Part shown: positions 1 to 11,500 of the stretch, piece after piece
How the letters are laid out: every line of letters starts with the position of its first letter
Position numbering within the stretch: position 1 is the first letter of the stretch
From: Macrostomum hystrix
Taxonomy: Eukaryota > Platyhelminthes > Macrostomidae
DNA length: 64,000 nt
NCBI GenBank assembly: GCA_950097015.1
Contig: CATNEN010000034.1
Span: 4,248,001 to 4,312,000, forward strand
Direction of reading: 5' to 3'
Translations under genes and position numbers: made by a program
Notes under the pieces: model-generated
What the model was told of the DNA's origin: nothing
What the model saw: only the letters and a program-made list of their open reading frames with translations
Database searches by the model: none

Positions 1-878
1 AATATCGGAGTCCGGCCTGCTTTGTTTCTATGATTTATATTGCAACGCTGGAAAACCAGAAAGTCAACAATTTCGGCGAAGCCATTCTGCGCTGCACAAA
101 ATAGTGGTGTGTCGCCATCTTCGTCAGGGAAGTCCAGATTTATGCCATTATCGCAAAGAAATTTTACAATGTCCAGATTACCATTTAGTGACGCAACAAG
201 AGCTAATGTTCGTGATCGGAAGGTCATGTTGATTACATCTTTGGGTTGGGAGTGCTGCGAAAACCAAAATTTTATCAAGAATATATTTCCTTCCGTTGCG
301 TATTTAAAAAGTTGCTTCTTATGCCTCTTTTCGCTGCAGGTAAAACTTGCACCTTTTTCAGCCAATATCTTCACAGCCTCTTCGTTTCCTGCTCGAAAAG
401 CTTTTTCGATTACAGTCTTTCCAGCTTTGTTTCTTACATCGAGGCTGACTTGACTCTCATTGTTATCCAGAAGGGCTCTGGCGAAGGCCAGCTTCCCGGC
501 AATGATGGCGTACATTAGAGGGGTGTCGCCATCATCATCTTGAGCATTCAAGTCTGCTTTGTGCCTTAAAAATAATCTCAGTAAGTCGGTGTGTCCTCCG
601 ATTGCTGCACCGCAAAGCCGAGTCTCGTTGAAGACGCCTCTGCTATTAGCATCTGTTCCCATTGTTAAGAGTTGTGAGCATTTAGAGTGATTTCCTTTTC
701 TTGCGGCAGCATGTAGCTTTTTAACGTCTTTCGGTAATGTCTTTGCCTTCTTCAGGCGTTCCAACTTTTTTTCAACACTTTTGTTTCTTTTTTCTAATTC
801 TTTGCGTACATTTTCTGCTGAATTTTCCTCTGATCGATGAGGGCTTGCCCCAGACAACAGAAGCGAAAGGAGATCCAT
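1..878 (-). CDS. Ankyrin-repeat protein, N-terminal part (runs off left edge)
   Basis: The minus strand is open from an ATG at 878-876 to the window edge, giving 292 codons and no stop. Residues 1-20 are low complexity. Residues about 21-50 are rich in Lys and Glu (KELEKRNKSVEKKLERLKKA) and look like a charged helix or coiled coil. From about residue 52 there are repeated ankyrin units: LHAAARKGNHSKCSQLL, LCGAAIGGHTDLLRLFL, DGDTPLMYAIIAGKLAFARA, and later DGDTPLFCAAQNGFAEIVDF followed by AGRTPI. The paired helices and the DGDTPL turn are ankyrin hallmarks. Ankyrin stacks bind other proteins, so no specific role can be inferred. A good 3' splice site (pyrimidine-rich, ending TTTCAG) lies at 901-906, only 22 bases upstream of the ATG. 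The ATG may therefore sit in an exon whose 5' leader is cis- or trans-spliced. The gene is not interrupted by an array in the visible part. Confidence 0.85.
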   Translation of the reverse strand, partial: MDLLSLLLSGASPHRSEENSAENVRKELEKRNKSVEKKLERLKKAKTLPKDVKKLHAAARKGNHSKCSQLLTMGTDANSRGVFNETRLCGAAIGGHTDLLRLFLRHKADLNAQDDDGDTPLMYAIIAGKLAFARALLDNNESQVSLDVRNKAGKTVIEKAFRAGNEEAVKILAEKGASFTCSEKRHKKQLFKYATEGNIFLIKFWFSQHSQPKDVINMTFRSRTLALVASLNGNLDIVKFLCDNGINLDFPDEDGDTPLFCAAQNGFAEIVDFLVFQRCNINHRNKAGRTPI

Positions 879-1967
879 GCATGACAGGAGGCACCAGTTA
901 CTGAAAGATTGCAATACGATAACTAATTAAGTATAGAAAGCACAATCGAAACAAAAACGTTCAAATCAGAGCGGAAAATGGGCAAAACGATCGTTTTAAA
1001 CAACAAACGAAGTCAAGAAAAGTTAAAGTTTAAGTGTGGCCTTAAAGTTATTAGTTGTAAATAATTTCATTGATCATACCACGATTGCAACCACTTAAAT
1101 GCCTCTTTTGGTCTTATCAGAATCTATCCAAAAGTATTGTGCTCTTTTTGGGATTATGTAAGCTACATGTTTTGTCCTTTGCCCTTTGATTTAAAAACAA
1201 TCATTTTTTAAATCCATGTCGATTCTGGGGCTTCGTGCGAACCGTAAGCATGTGATGTAACGTATACTTCATTCCTCATTGCGAGGCGACACATGTAATA
1301 AAAGGCACTATTCTGCTCACACTTGTTTCTACTCGCAAAAAGTGCAGAGCTATAATGGCAGGATCTATACACAGATGCGATTTAATAAAATATAGTTAAA
1401 ACTTAAAATATCCGTTTAATTTTCTAGCACAAATTCGGCCATAGACTACGAATTCTGGGGCAGCACACTAACGATTATTTCCACGATATGGCCGGCGAGC
1501 GATATCTAGACACAATATAATAGCTGCAAACCTAGTGAGGAGCGAAGTGAGTTCAAACTTGTAAACAGTAAACACCAACCCTTAGACTTTTTAGACTGTC
1601 TATTTCGGCTTGTTAAGTAGCGAGAACGCATTTGTAATGTACATCTTAGTGTACATTTTTTCTCTAACCCTCTCAGCTATTATCAAGTTCTCGCTTGCAT
1701 CTGTAGGTTAGGGGTGGTTAATTTTATCGATCTTACCGACACCCCCTCTGTCCTTTTCCACTGTGGGACAGCGCACGCGCACGCGCTCAAAATAGGACAA
1801 CAACCCGCCTCCCCCATGGCCATTTTTTAGACTAAGAAGAAAGAAGACTTGGCTGCCCAGCAAAACTAGAAGAATAGCTTGTCTGCCTATCCGCAGGTGT
1901 TTAAAGCATTCCATTTAGATTTAGCGAGTCATTCACATCAAACAGTAGGAAAACTTCCGCACAAACC
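879..1967. other. Intergenic region between divergent ankyrin and peroxiredoxin genes
   Basis: No coding segment is supported here. The two flanking genes diverge from this stretch, so it should hold both promoters, but I see no convincing TATA element. A strong acceptor-like tract (GTCTGCCTATCCGCAG) ends at 1896, 71 bases before the peroxiredoxin ATG. It could be the end of a 5'UTR intron or a spliced-leader acceptor. Confidence 0.4.
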
Positions 1968-3215
1968 ATGGCCCGCCTAGGAGAAGTGTTTCCTAACTTT
2001 GACGCCGACACAACCGAAGGTCGCATCAATTTTCACCAATGGATCGGCGATTCGTGGGCGATTCTGTTTTCTCATCCGGCCGACTTTACGCCGGTTTGCA
2101 CCACAGAACTGGCGCGTGTGGTCAATCTGAAGCCGGAGTTTGATAAGCGCGGCGTCAAACTTATTGCCATATCGTTGGACTCCGTTGAAGAGCACAAGGT
2201 TAGGATTAAATGGCTTGGAATTAAAATGTACTTTTATGTTCTTTAACTTAATACCAATAAATAAGACTATTTTCTTGCTATTTACATTTGCAGCGCATAG
2301 CTTTTCTTACCGGGGCTATAGTCTCGTTAATTCTTTCAGCCACTTGTAATTTTCAATGTTGTGTCGAAGTTAAATTTATTAAACATAAACATGTTCTCAC
2401 GATTAGAAAACTTGTCCGATTTTTATTTTATTTTAAAGTGCGCGTCGAGCTTCGAATATTTTTTAAAGACTCTTGACTTTAGTCTTAAGTTAGTCGAAGA
2501 ACCGAAATTTCGACTAATTAGAAAAGCTAGTGGGCTTGTTACCAATCGTCCAATCTCTTGTCGATTGAGAAGTGTAATTTTTTAGGTAAATTAGTTCTTT
2601 TTTCTGTCCAGTAGCACTCAGTGAAAGTTTCTATTAAACTGGCGAAAAAAATATTGTATCTGTGGTAGAAATCATCAGAGAGATGGTACCGATCGTCAGA
2701 GTCATGATGACAGTAAAAATCTAATATAATCCTAAAAGTACAAACTGGCATGCTCTATCATCGTGAATCCCGATAATGTTCCACGCCAGGCCTGGTCCAA
2801 GGACGTCCTGCACGTAGCCGGCGCTACAGACTGCAGCCGGCCGCTGCCCTACCCCATCATCGCCGACAAGAGCCGCGAGATCGCCGTCCAGCTGCAGATG
2901 CTGGACCCTGACGAGATCGGCAAGGAGGGCCTGCCGATGCCAGCTCGCACCGTGTTCCTAATTGGTCCTGACAAGAAGCTCAAGATGTCAATATTGTATC
3001 CGGCCACTACTGGACGAAACTTTGACGAGATCCTGCGCGCGATCGACAGCATCCAATTGACGGCCAAGAACGGCTTCGCTACGCCGGTGAACTGGAAGTC
3101 TGGCGACGACTGCATTGTGCCGCCGTCCATTAAGACACCACCGGCTGGGACCCAGGTCAAGGACCTGCCCTCCGGCAAGCAGTACCTGCGCTACTTGCCC
3201 GGCAGCGGAAAGTAG
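1968..3215 (+). CDS. PRDX6: 1-Cys peroxiredoxin (PRDX6 type)
   Basis: Two exons, 1968-2198 and 2790-3215, give 218 residues (human PRDX6 has 224). The intron 2199-2789 is GT-AG, phase 0, and joins EEHK to AWSKDV, a typical PRDX6 join. The peroxidatic cysteine is Cys44 in [10 protein letters not shown]. The C-terminal half has the 1-Cys subfamily signature [16 protein letters not shown] and ends [13 protein letters not shown]. Enzymes of this group reduce hydrogen peroxide and phospholipid hydroperoxides in the cytosol, usually with glutathione. Mammalian PRDX6 also has a phospholipase A2 activity using a GDSWG motif. Here the motif reads GDSWA (residues 27-31), although the matching His and the Asp in GPDKKLK are kept, so lipase activity is doubtful. 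The start is the first ATG, in context ACCATGG. This is the only multi-exon gene here whose intron carries no tandem array. Confidence 0.95.
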
Positions 3216-3849
3216 AACTATATTTTCCATGAAACTAATGATTTTGAATTCGCGCGAGAAAATATGAGCGCATCGGGCCAGATGTTCAGTCCATGGACTT
3301 AAGTGAAAGATTTGAAATTTTCGGACTTAAGCGAAATAATCAAGAAGTTTTATGCTTTTTTTGCGCAGATTTAAAATCATCCAGTCATGGAAATATCAAA
3401 CTTTTTTTAGTCCAATAGCTAAACATTTCCGGATATTATATCCCCTACTCAGACTTTATTATCTAGCACTGAATACAATCGTGAGAAGCAGTTGTTTACC
3501 AACTTTTATTTCAATTTCTCCTTTTAAATTCAGCTTATAAAATTAACAAAAAGCTATCACATCTCTGATCTCTACAAAGCATCATAAATACATTGTACCC
3601 TAATTTTGTGACGAAGTTTTCGCTCAAATTCTACTTAGTTTTTAAGGTCCCAGTGATTTTTTCTAGAAAATAATTAAAAAATGTACTAATAAAGTGGTTG
3701 TTTTTTTAATATTTTAAAGATCTCTGTGATGAAAATTTAATTGTGTTTGTGGACTCGACTATCTTTTCGCGCAGCCGGTAGCAGTAATCACACTTGATGA
3801 AGTTTCTAAAACTTGCAAGCATTAACAATTTTACCTAACACGTCCTTTT
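3216..3849. other. 3' flank of PRDX6 with possible poly(A) signal and a SINE scrap
   Basis: No gene is visible. An AATAAA at 3688-3693 is a candidate polyadenylation signal, about 470 bases after the stop. Bases 3273-3299 (ATCGGGCCAGATG then TTCAGTCCATGGACT) match two parts of the second SINE family described at 17388-17690, joined with the middle missing. This makes it a deleted antisense fragment. Confidence 0.4.
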
Positions 3850-6800
3850 AACAGGTCTTCTTGCAGGTGACCCACTCTCATCTAACAAGTCCTCCAACAA
3901 GTGACCCACTCTTGTCTAACAGGTGACCCACTCTCATCTAACAGGTCCTCCAACAAGTGACCCAATCTTGTTAAACAGGTGACCCACTCTCATCTAACAA
4001 GTCCTCCAACAAGTGACCCACTCTTGTCCAATAGGTGACCCACTCTTATCTAAATGGTCCTCCAACAGGTGACCCACTCTTGTTAAACGGGTGACCCACT
4101 CTTATCTAAATGGTCCTCCAACAGGTGACCCACTCTTGTTAAACAGGTGACCCACTCTTATCTAAATGGTCCTCCAACAGGTGACCCACTCTTGTTAAAC
4201 GGGTGACCCACTCTTATCTAAATGGTCCTCCAACAGGTGACCCACTCTTGTTAAACGGGTGACCCACTCTTATCTAAATGGTCCTCCAACAGGTGACCCA
4301 CTCTTATCTAAATGGTCCTCCAATAGGTGACCCACTCTTGTTAAACAGGTGACCCACTCTTGTTAAACAGGTGACCCACTCTTGTTAAACAGGTGACCCA
4401 CTCTTGTTAAACAGGTGACCCACTCTTGTTAAACGGGTGACCCACTCTTATCTAAATGGTCCTCCAACAGGTGACCCACTTTTATAAACAGGTGACCCAC
4501 TCTTATCTAAAATGTCCTCCAACAGGTGACCCACTTTTGTTAAACAGGTGACCCACTCTTATCTAAATGGTCCTCCAATAGGTGACCCACTCTTGTTAAA
4601 CAGGTGACCCACTCTTATCTAAATTGTCCTCCAACAGGTGACCCACTCTTGTTAAACAGGTGACCCACTCTTGTTAAACAGGTGACCCACTCTTGTTAAA
4701 CAGGTGACCCACTCTTGTTAAACAGGTGACCCACTCTTGTTAAACAGGTGACCCACTCTTGTTAAACAGGTGACCCACTCTTATCTAAATTGTCCTCCAA
4801 CAGGTGACCCACTCTTGTTAAACAGGTGACCCACTCTTGTTAAACGGGTGACCCACTCTTATCTAAATGGTCCTCCAACAGGTGACCCACTTTTATAAAC
4901 AGGTGACCCACTCTTATCTAAAATGTCCTCCAACAGGTGACCCACTTTTGTTAAACAGGTGACCCACTCTTATCTAAATGGTCCTCCAATAGGTGACCCA
5001 CTCTTGTTAAACAGGTGACCCACTCTTATCTAAATTGTCCTCCAACAGGTGACCCACTCTTGTTAAACAGGTGACCCACTCTTGTTAAACAGGTGACCCG
5101 CTCTTGTTAAACAGGTGACCCACTCTTGTAAAAACAGGTGACCCACTCTTGTTAAACAGGTGACCCACTCTTGTTAAACAGGTGACCCACTCTTGTTAAA
5201 CAGGTGACCCACTCTTATCTAAAATGTCCTCCAACAGGTGACCCACTTTTGTTAAACAGGTGACCCACTCTTATCTAAATGGTCCTCCAATAGGTGACCC
5301 ACTCTTGTTAAACAGGTGACCCACTCTTATCTAAATTGTCCTCCAACAGGTGACCCACTCTTGTTAAACAGGTGACCCACTCTTGTTAAACAGGTGACCC
5401 ACTCTTGTTAAACAGGTGACCCACTCTTGTAAAAACAGGTGACCCACTCTTGTTAAACAGGTGACCCACTCTTGTTAAACAGGTGACCCACTCTTGTTAA
5501 ACAGGTGACCCACTCTTATCTAAAATGTCCTCCAACAGGTGACCCACTTTTGTTAAACAGGTGACCCACTCTTATCTAAATGGTCCTCCAATAGGTGACC
5601 CACTCTTGTTAAACAGGTGACCCACTCTTATCTAAATTGTCCTCCAACAGGTGACCCACTCTTGTTAAACAGGTGACCCACTCTTGTTAAACAGGTGACC
5701 CACTCTTGTTAAACAGGTGACCCACTCTTGTTAAACAGGTGACCCACTCTTGTTAAACAGGTGACCCACTCTTGTTAAACAGGTGACCCACTCTTGTTAA
5801 ACAGGTGACCCACTCTTGTTAAACAGGTGACCCACTCTTGTTAAACAGGTGACCCACTCTTGTTAAACAGGTGACCCACTCTTGTTAAACAGGTGACCCA
5901 CTCTTATCTAAATTGTCCTCCAACAGGTGACCCACTTTTGTTAAACAGGTGACCCACTCTTATCTAAATTGTCCTCCAACAGGTGACCCACTCTTGTTAA
6001 ACAGGTGACCCACTCTTGTTAAACGGGTGACCCACTCTTGTTAAACGGGTGACCCACTCTTATCTAAATGGTCCTCCAACAGGTGACCCACTTTTGTTAA
6101 ACAGGTGACCCACTCTTATCTAAATTGTCCTCCAACAGGTGACCCACTCTTGTTAAACAGGTGACCCACTCTTGTTAAACGGGTGACCCACTCTTGTTAA
6201 ACGGGTGACCCACTCTTATCTAAATTGTCCTCCAACAGGTGACCCACTTTTGTTAAACAGGTGACCCACTCTTATCTAAATGGTCCTCCAATAGGTGACC
6301 CACTCTTGTTAAGCAGGTGACCCACTCTTATCTAAATTGTCCTCCAACAGGTGACCCACTCTTGTTAAACAGGTGACCCACTCTTGTTAAACGGGTGACC
6401 CACTCTTATCTAAATGGTCCTCCAACAGGTGACCCACTTTTGTTAAACAGGTGACCCACTCTTATCTAAATGGTCCTCCAATAGGTGACCCACTCTTGTT
6501 AAACAGGTGACCCACTCTTGTTAAACAGGTGACCCACTCTTGTTAAACAGGTGACCCATTCTTATCTAAATGGTCCTCCAATAGGTGACCCACTCTTGTT
6601 AAACAGGTGACCCACTCTTATCTAAATTGTCCTCCAACAGGTGAACCACTCTTGTTAAACAGGTGACCCACTCTTGTTAAACGGGTGACCCACTCTTATC
6701 TAAATGGTCCTCCAACAGGTGAGCCACTTTTGTTAAACAGGTGACCCACTCTTATCTAAATGGTCCTCCAACAGGTGACCCACTCTTGTTAAACAGGTGA

Positions 6801-7623
6801 CCCACTTTTATCTAAATTGTCCTCCAACAGGTGACCCACTCTTGTTAAACAGGTGACCCACTCTTGTTAAACAGGTGACCCACTCTTGTTAAACGGGTGA
6901 CCCACTCTTATCTAAATTGTCCTCCAACAGGTGACCCACTTTTGTTAAACAGGTGACCCACTCTTATCTAAATTGTCCTCCAACAGGTGACCCACTCTTA
7001 TCTAAATTGTCCTCCAACAGGTGACCCACTCTTGTTAAACAGGTGACCCACTCTTGTTAAACGGGTGACCCACTCTTGTTAAACGGGTGACCCACTCTTA
7101 TCTAAATTGTCCTCCAACAGGTGACCCACTTTTGTTAAACAGGTGACCCACTTTTGTTAAACAGGTGACCCACTTTTGTTAAACAGGTGACCCACTCTTA
7201 TCTAAATGGTCCTCCAATAGGTGACCCACTCTTGTTAAACGGGTGACCCACTCTTATCTAAATTGTCCTCCAACAGGTGACCCACTTTTGTTAAACAGGT
7301 GACCCACTCTTGTTAAACGGGTGACCCACTCTTGTTAAACGGGTGACCCACTCTTATCTAAATTGTCCTCCAACAGGTGACCCACTTTTGTTAAACAGGT
7401 GACCCACTCTTGTTAAACGGGTGACCCACTCTTGTTAAACGGGTGACCCACTCTTATCTAAATTGTCCTCCAACAGGTGACCCACTTTTGTTAAACAGGT
7501 GACCCACTCTTATCTAAATGGTCCTCCAACAGGTGACCCACTCTTGTTAAACAGGTGACCCACTCTTATCTAAATGGTCCTCCAACAGGTGACCCACTCT
7601 TGTTAAACGGGTGACCCACTTTT
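3850..7623. repeat. 3.8 kb composite minisatellite (CAGGTGACCCACTC)
   Basis: The array mixes two modules that share the core ACAGGTGACCCACTC. The short module is 22 bp and continues TTGTTAA. The long module is about 34 bp and continues TTATCTAAATGGTCCTCCA. The long modules alternate with runs of one to eleven short ones. Larger blocks are also duplicated; the rare variant CTTGTAAAAACAGG recurs at about 5125 and 5425. The array lies between the convergent PRDX6 and RBM12-like genes. Each copy carries an E-box (CAGGTG), and the same bases resemble a 5' splice site. No coding potential is supported. Confidence 0.97.
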
Positions 7624-8528
7624 GTCGGAAAAAAACAATTTTTTGTCTAACGGAGATGTGTAAAATTTACATCGCTTCAAGCAGGTGACGCTCTCTCGTT
7701 TTTTAGAACGCACCCTTGATTGACTCATCCTGTACAGTACATGTATTATTAAGGTAAGTCCAATAAAATAAGAACAAATGATTCTCAATAACCAGTCAAT
7801 CGATGATACTAATTGCTGACCACACGCGCAGTTGTTAAGGACAGCCAGAGAAGCGGACGTGTCGCACATATGATGATCAAATTCACTCAAATAGCAGAGC
7901 GATTTTCAACTTATGTATTATTATGTTTAATAAGAAATATAGGCTTTTTATGACTGTCCACAGGAATAATGCATACGCGTATCGATTCAAATGTCATACA
8001 AATGAGCGCCAGATATTATTCACTTACTGTGGATTTTAACAATGTGCAATCACTACAAGTAAATCATTCATTTGTAACAGATCAGCGAATAGTTCTTTTT
8101 GCACGAAAAACTAACATTTCTACTCTCAGTAGACTATGTAGCACTTTGATCAACTGTGTTGTCCCACAACCATTTTCCCGTGTGAGTTTCTAAAAAGATA
8201 AAGTATTAAATTCTAATTAACTAATCGAACATTGAAAGCTGCTGTTTCAAATGAAACTAGTTGATGAGCCCTTTGATGATGCTGATAAGACAAGCTATAA
8301 AAAAATGAGACCCACATACCAAAACGATATTGTTTTTTATGAATTGCACGCACACAAAAATATTAAACTTTACAACAGGGTTGACGAATTTAATTTCTTG
8401 ACAAATTCCCAGCGCTGGACCGTTTGTGAAAACTAACATAGCAATCAAGCAAGCAGAAAATAAATACGAATGCATGCACTGTCGCGCCCTAAAAACCTGG
8501 TGTTAAATTAGGTGAGCACGAAAAGAAA
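7624..8528. other. 3' flank of the RBM12-like gene, no gene seen
   Basis: AT-rich sequence between the large array and the stop codon of the minus-strand RNA-binding protein gene. Short open frames exist on both strands but have no family resemblance or splice context. The part nearest 8528 should contain the 3'UTR of that gene. Confidence 0.4.
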
Positions 8529-11500
8529 TCACTTATTTACTGCCAGCTTTTTCTGCTTCTGCTGCTGCTGAAATCCGATAGGAGGTCTTCTGAAATCAAC
8601 AACATCGTCGTTGTCCTCGTCAAATTCATTATTGTCGGCCTGCTGCTGCTGTTTCTGCGCCGCGGCTCGGTAGCTGGCGAACTGGAGTCGCGAGATGGCG
8701 GCCAGGTAGGTGCCCGGAGCCAGCAGCTGGGCGATGTCGCATCGACTGGCCTCGGCGAAGCGCTCGAATCCGTCGAAGCGCAGGTAGGCGGTGACAGTCC
8801 GCGGATCCTTGCTGCGGTCCAGGAACAGATCCTCCTGCGGATCCGCGATGGACCGATCTCCGTCGAACACAGTCAGAAGGTCCTCGGCTACGATCGGCTG
8901 CGGCAGGCCGTTGACCTCCAGGCAGCAGTCCAGGTAGTAGGGCGACGGCCTGGCCGGGAACTCCGCGTCGCCGCAGCCGCCGCCGATGTCAGGATCATCC
9001 TCATCGCCGGCGAAGTCTGGATCGTTGGCGCAGCGGAACTCGTGCTCGCAGGAGGCGCTGACGCGAACGCCGCCGCCGCTTTCGCTGGCACCTGGCGGGG
9101 CAAGTTTGTGAAAAGTTGGCCGACTGTTCAAATCTGACCCCTGAGACTTCAGCCTACAATCTCACCCCTGAGACTTCAGCCTACAATCTCACCCCTGAGT
9201 CTTTAGCCTACAATCTCACCCCTGAGTCTTTAGCCTACAATCTCACCCCTGAGACTTCAGCCTACAATCTCACCCCTGAGACTTCAGCCTACAATCTCAC
9301 CCCTGAGACTTCAGCCTACAATCTCACCCCTGAGACTTCAGCCTACAATCTCACCCCTGAGACCCCTGAGGTCTAGAACCTCAGCCCTAAGATGTAGGTC
9401 TAGAATCTGAACCCTAAGACTGTAGGTCTAGAATCTCAGCCCTAAGATTGTAGGTCTAAAATCTCAGCAATACCCCAGCCCACCACAGCGCCATGAGCAG
9501 CATACCAGACTGGCTGAGGGCCCTGAGCACATCAGCGGGCTCGGCAAGCCGGACAAATGCCTGGCCGGTGCGGCGTCCCAGAGCGTCAGTCTCGAACTTG
9601 ACATCGGTCAGAGCCAGCCGAATGCCGGGCAGGGCGGCGCAGGCGTCCGAATAGTCGGCGTCCAACGGCATGCCGGCCAGGGCTATGAAGTGCTCGTCGC
9701 GAGGTCCCTTGACGTAGTCGGGCAACGGCTCGTCCTTCGGCAGTTCCGGCATCCGCGGCGGCTGCCACGGCTGCTGTTCTGACGGAACGAAATCTCTATA
9801 AGCGGCCGCCTCAGCTGACGTTGCTGAATCAGCCGACGCTCCGCCGCCGTTTCTAGGCTGAAATTCTGGATGTCGGCCGTAGTACGAATAGTGCGGTCCA
9901 GAACGCGGCTGCGGCGGCGGACCAGGCCTCGGCGGCGCAGCCGGGCCTAGCATCGACTTTGGCTTGCCGGGATGAAGGAGCCGCTGAAATGCGGCCGCCA
10001 CCGACTGATCGTCACCGACTGGCGGCTGCGGCAACAGATGAACGCCGCCGCCGACTCTCGGCGAATCTCTCCACGGCTTGGGCCGGTAGCCGCTCTCGTA
10101 GCCATCGTAGCCGCCGCCTTCGTAGCCATTCGGCGCGCCTCCGCGGCCTCTACCGCCGCGACCCCTGAAGAAGCCTCGGCCGCCTCGATCGTAAAACTCG
10201 CCACCACCGCGACCTCCGCGACCACCTCTGCCGCCGCGACGCTGCCCCGGGTAGCCGCCTCCCCTGCCAGCAGCCTCATGGTAATAGTCTTCGCCGCCTT
10301 CACCCCATCCATGCTGATGTTTGTCGTTGTCGTTCCACGGACGTCGACGATTCCCAATGTCGTAGTCCGTCTCGGCCGCCGGTGCTGATTGACGGCGATC
10401 GTCAAACGGACGCGGCGGATAGTGGCCCCGCCGCTGTCCGAATTCCGTCCTGCCGTAGTACTCGTAGCCGTCGTCATAGTCGGCTTCGAACTCGCCCCGA
10501 CCGGCCTCTTCGCTGCCGTCGCCGCCGCCAGGCCAATCCGAGCTCTTCCTCGGCGACCCGATCGGGGGCTGTTGCTGGTTGGCCGACGACTGCTGCATCT
10601 CCCGATCTCTACTGTTGTAAAGTTCGCCTTTGAATCGCGGATCGCGCTGTTCGTTATAGAAACTGGATCTTGAGGTCCCAGACGCCTCCGACAGCTCCGA
10701 GGCGGCTGCGTTGGCGGCGGAGTCCAAATCGTCTTGCCCTACAGTTGCCGGAGCTCCTGGCTCCTGACGATAACGACCGGCGAGGCGCGGATCTCGGCTA
10801 GAAGAATACGCAGCCGGCGCGGTTGTCGATGCATGCTGCAGCGAGCTGTCCCGGCCGCCGTAGATATTCGAATAGGCATTCTGGCCAGCTGCGGGCGCGG
10901 CAGCATCGGTAGAGACCCTGTCGATGCCGCGGAGCCTATGGCTGTTATAATCGGCTTCGCTGTTTTCGGCGCGATTCGTACTTCCGTCCCTACGATGAGC
11001 ATCTCCGTAGCTGTTGTGGTCTTGGTTGTAGTCTTGGTTGTAGTCATGGACAGTACCGGACTGCTCTTGAAGATCATGATGTCGCTGCCGCCAGTACGGC
11101 TGGCGGTGCTGCGGCTGAGCTTCGCCGTAAGACTCGGCGCCGTTGTAGCTGTTGTTGCCACCGTAGCCGTCCCGCCGCCGCCCACGCCAGGCAGCCGCCG
11201 GCTGCTGCTGCTGATCGTCGTAATAACGACGATGCGCGGCATAGTCAGCTCCGGCCCTGCCGCCGTAGCCTTCCTCACCAGCGAGTCTCTGGCGCTTCTC
11301 TGGAGGCATTGCCGAGTCTTCGTAGGCTGCCACCGCGGTGTCCGGCGGAAAACTGCGCTCCGGCCTCGAGTTGAAGGCCCGCCGCGGATCGCTGTCCGGA
11401 TAATAGCGCTGCCGGGAGTAGGCTCTGGGATCAGCCTGGAGTAGGGGTGTGGGCGAGTGTGGGAGCATACTTCTCAAATAAGCACTAAGAGGTGGGATTT

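Noticed and set aside
3850-7623. CRISPR-like alternation of short repeat and longer segment
   Set aside because: The intervening segments are themselves repeated and not unique spacers, no cas genes exist and the DNA is eukaryotic.
9947-11444. Several Arg/Ala/Val-rich frames of 80-236 residues on both strands
   Set aside because: They are shadow frames of the GC-rich second exon of the RBM12-like gene.
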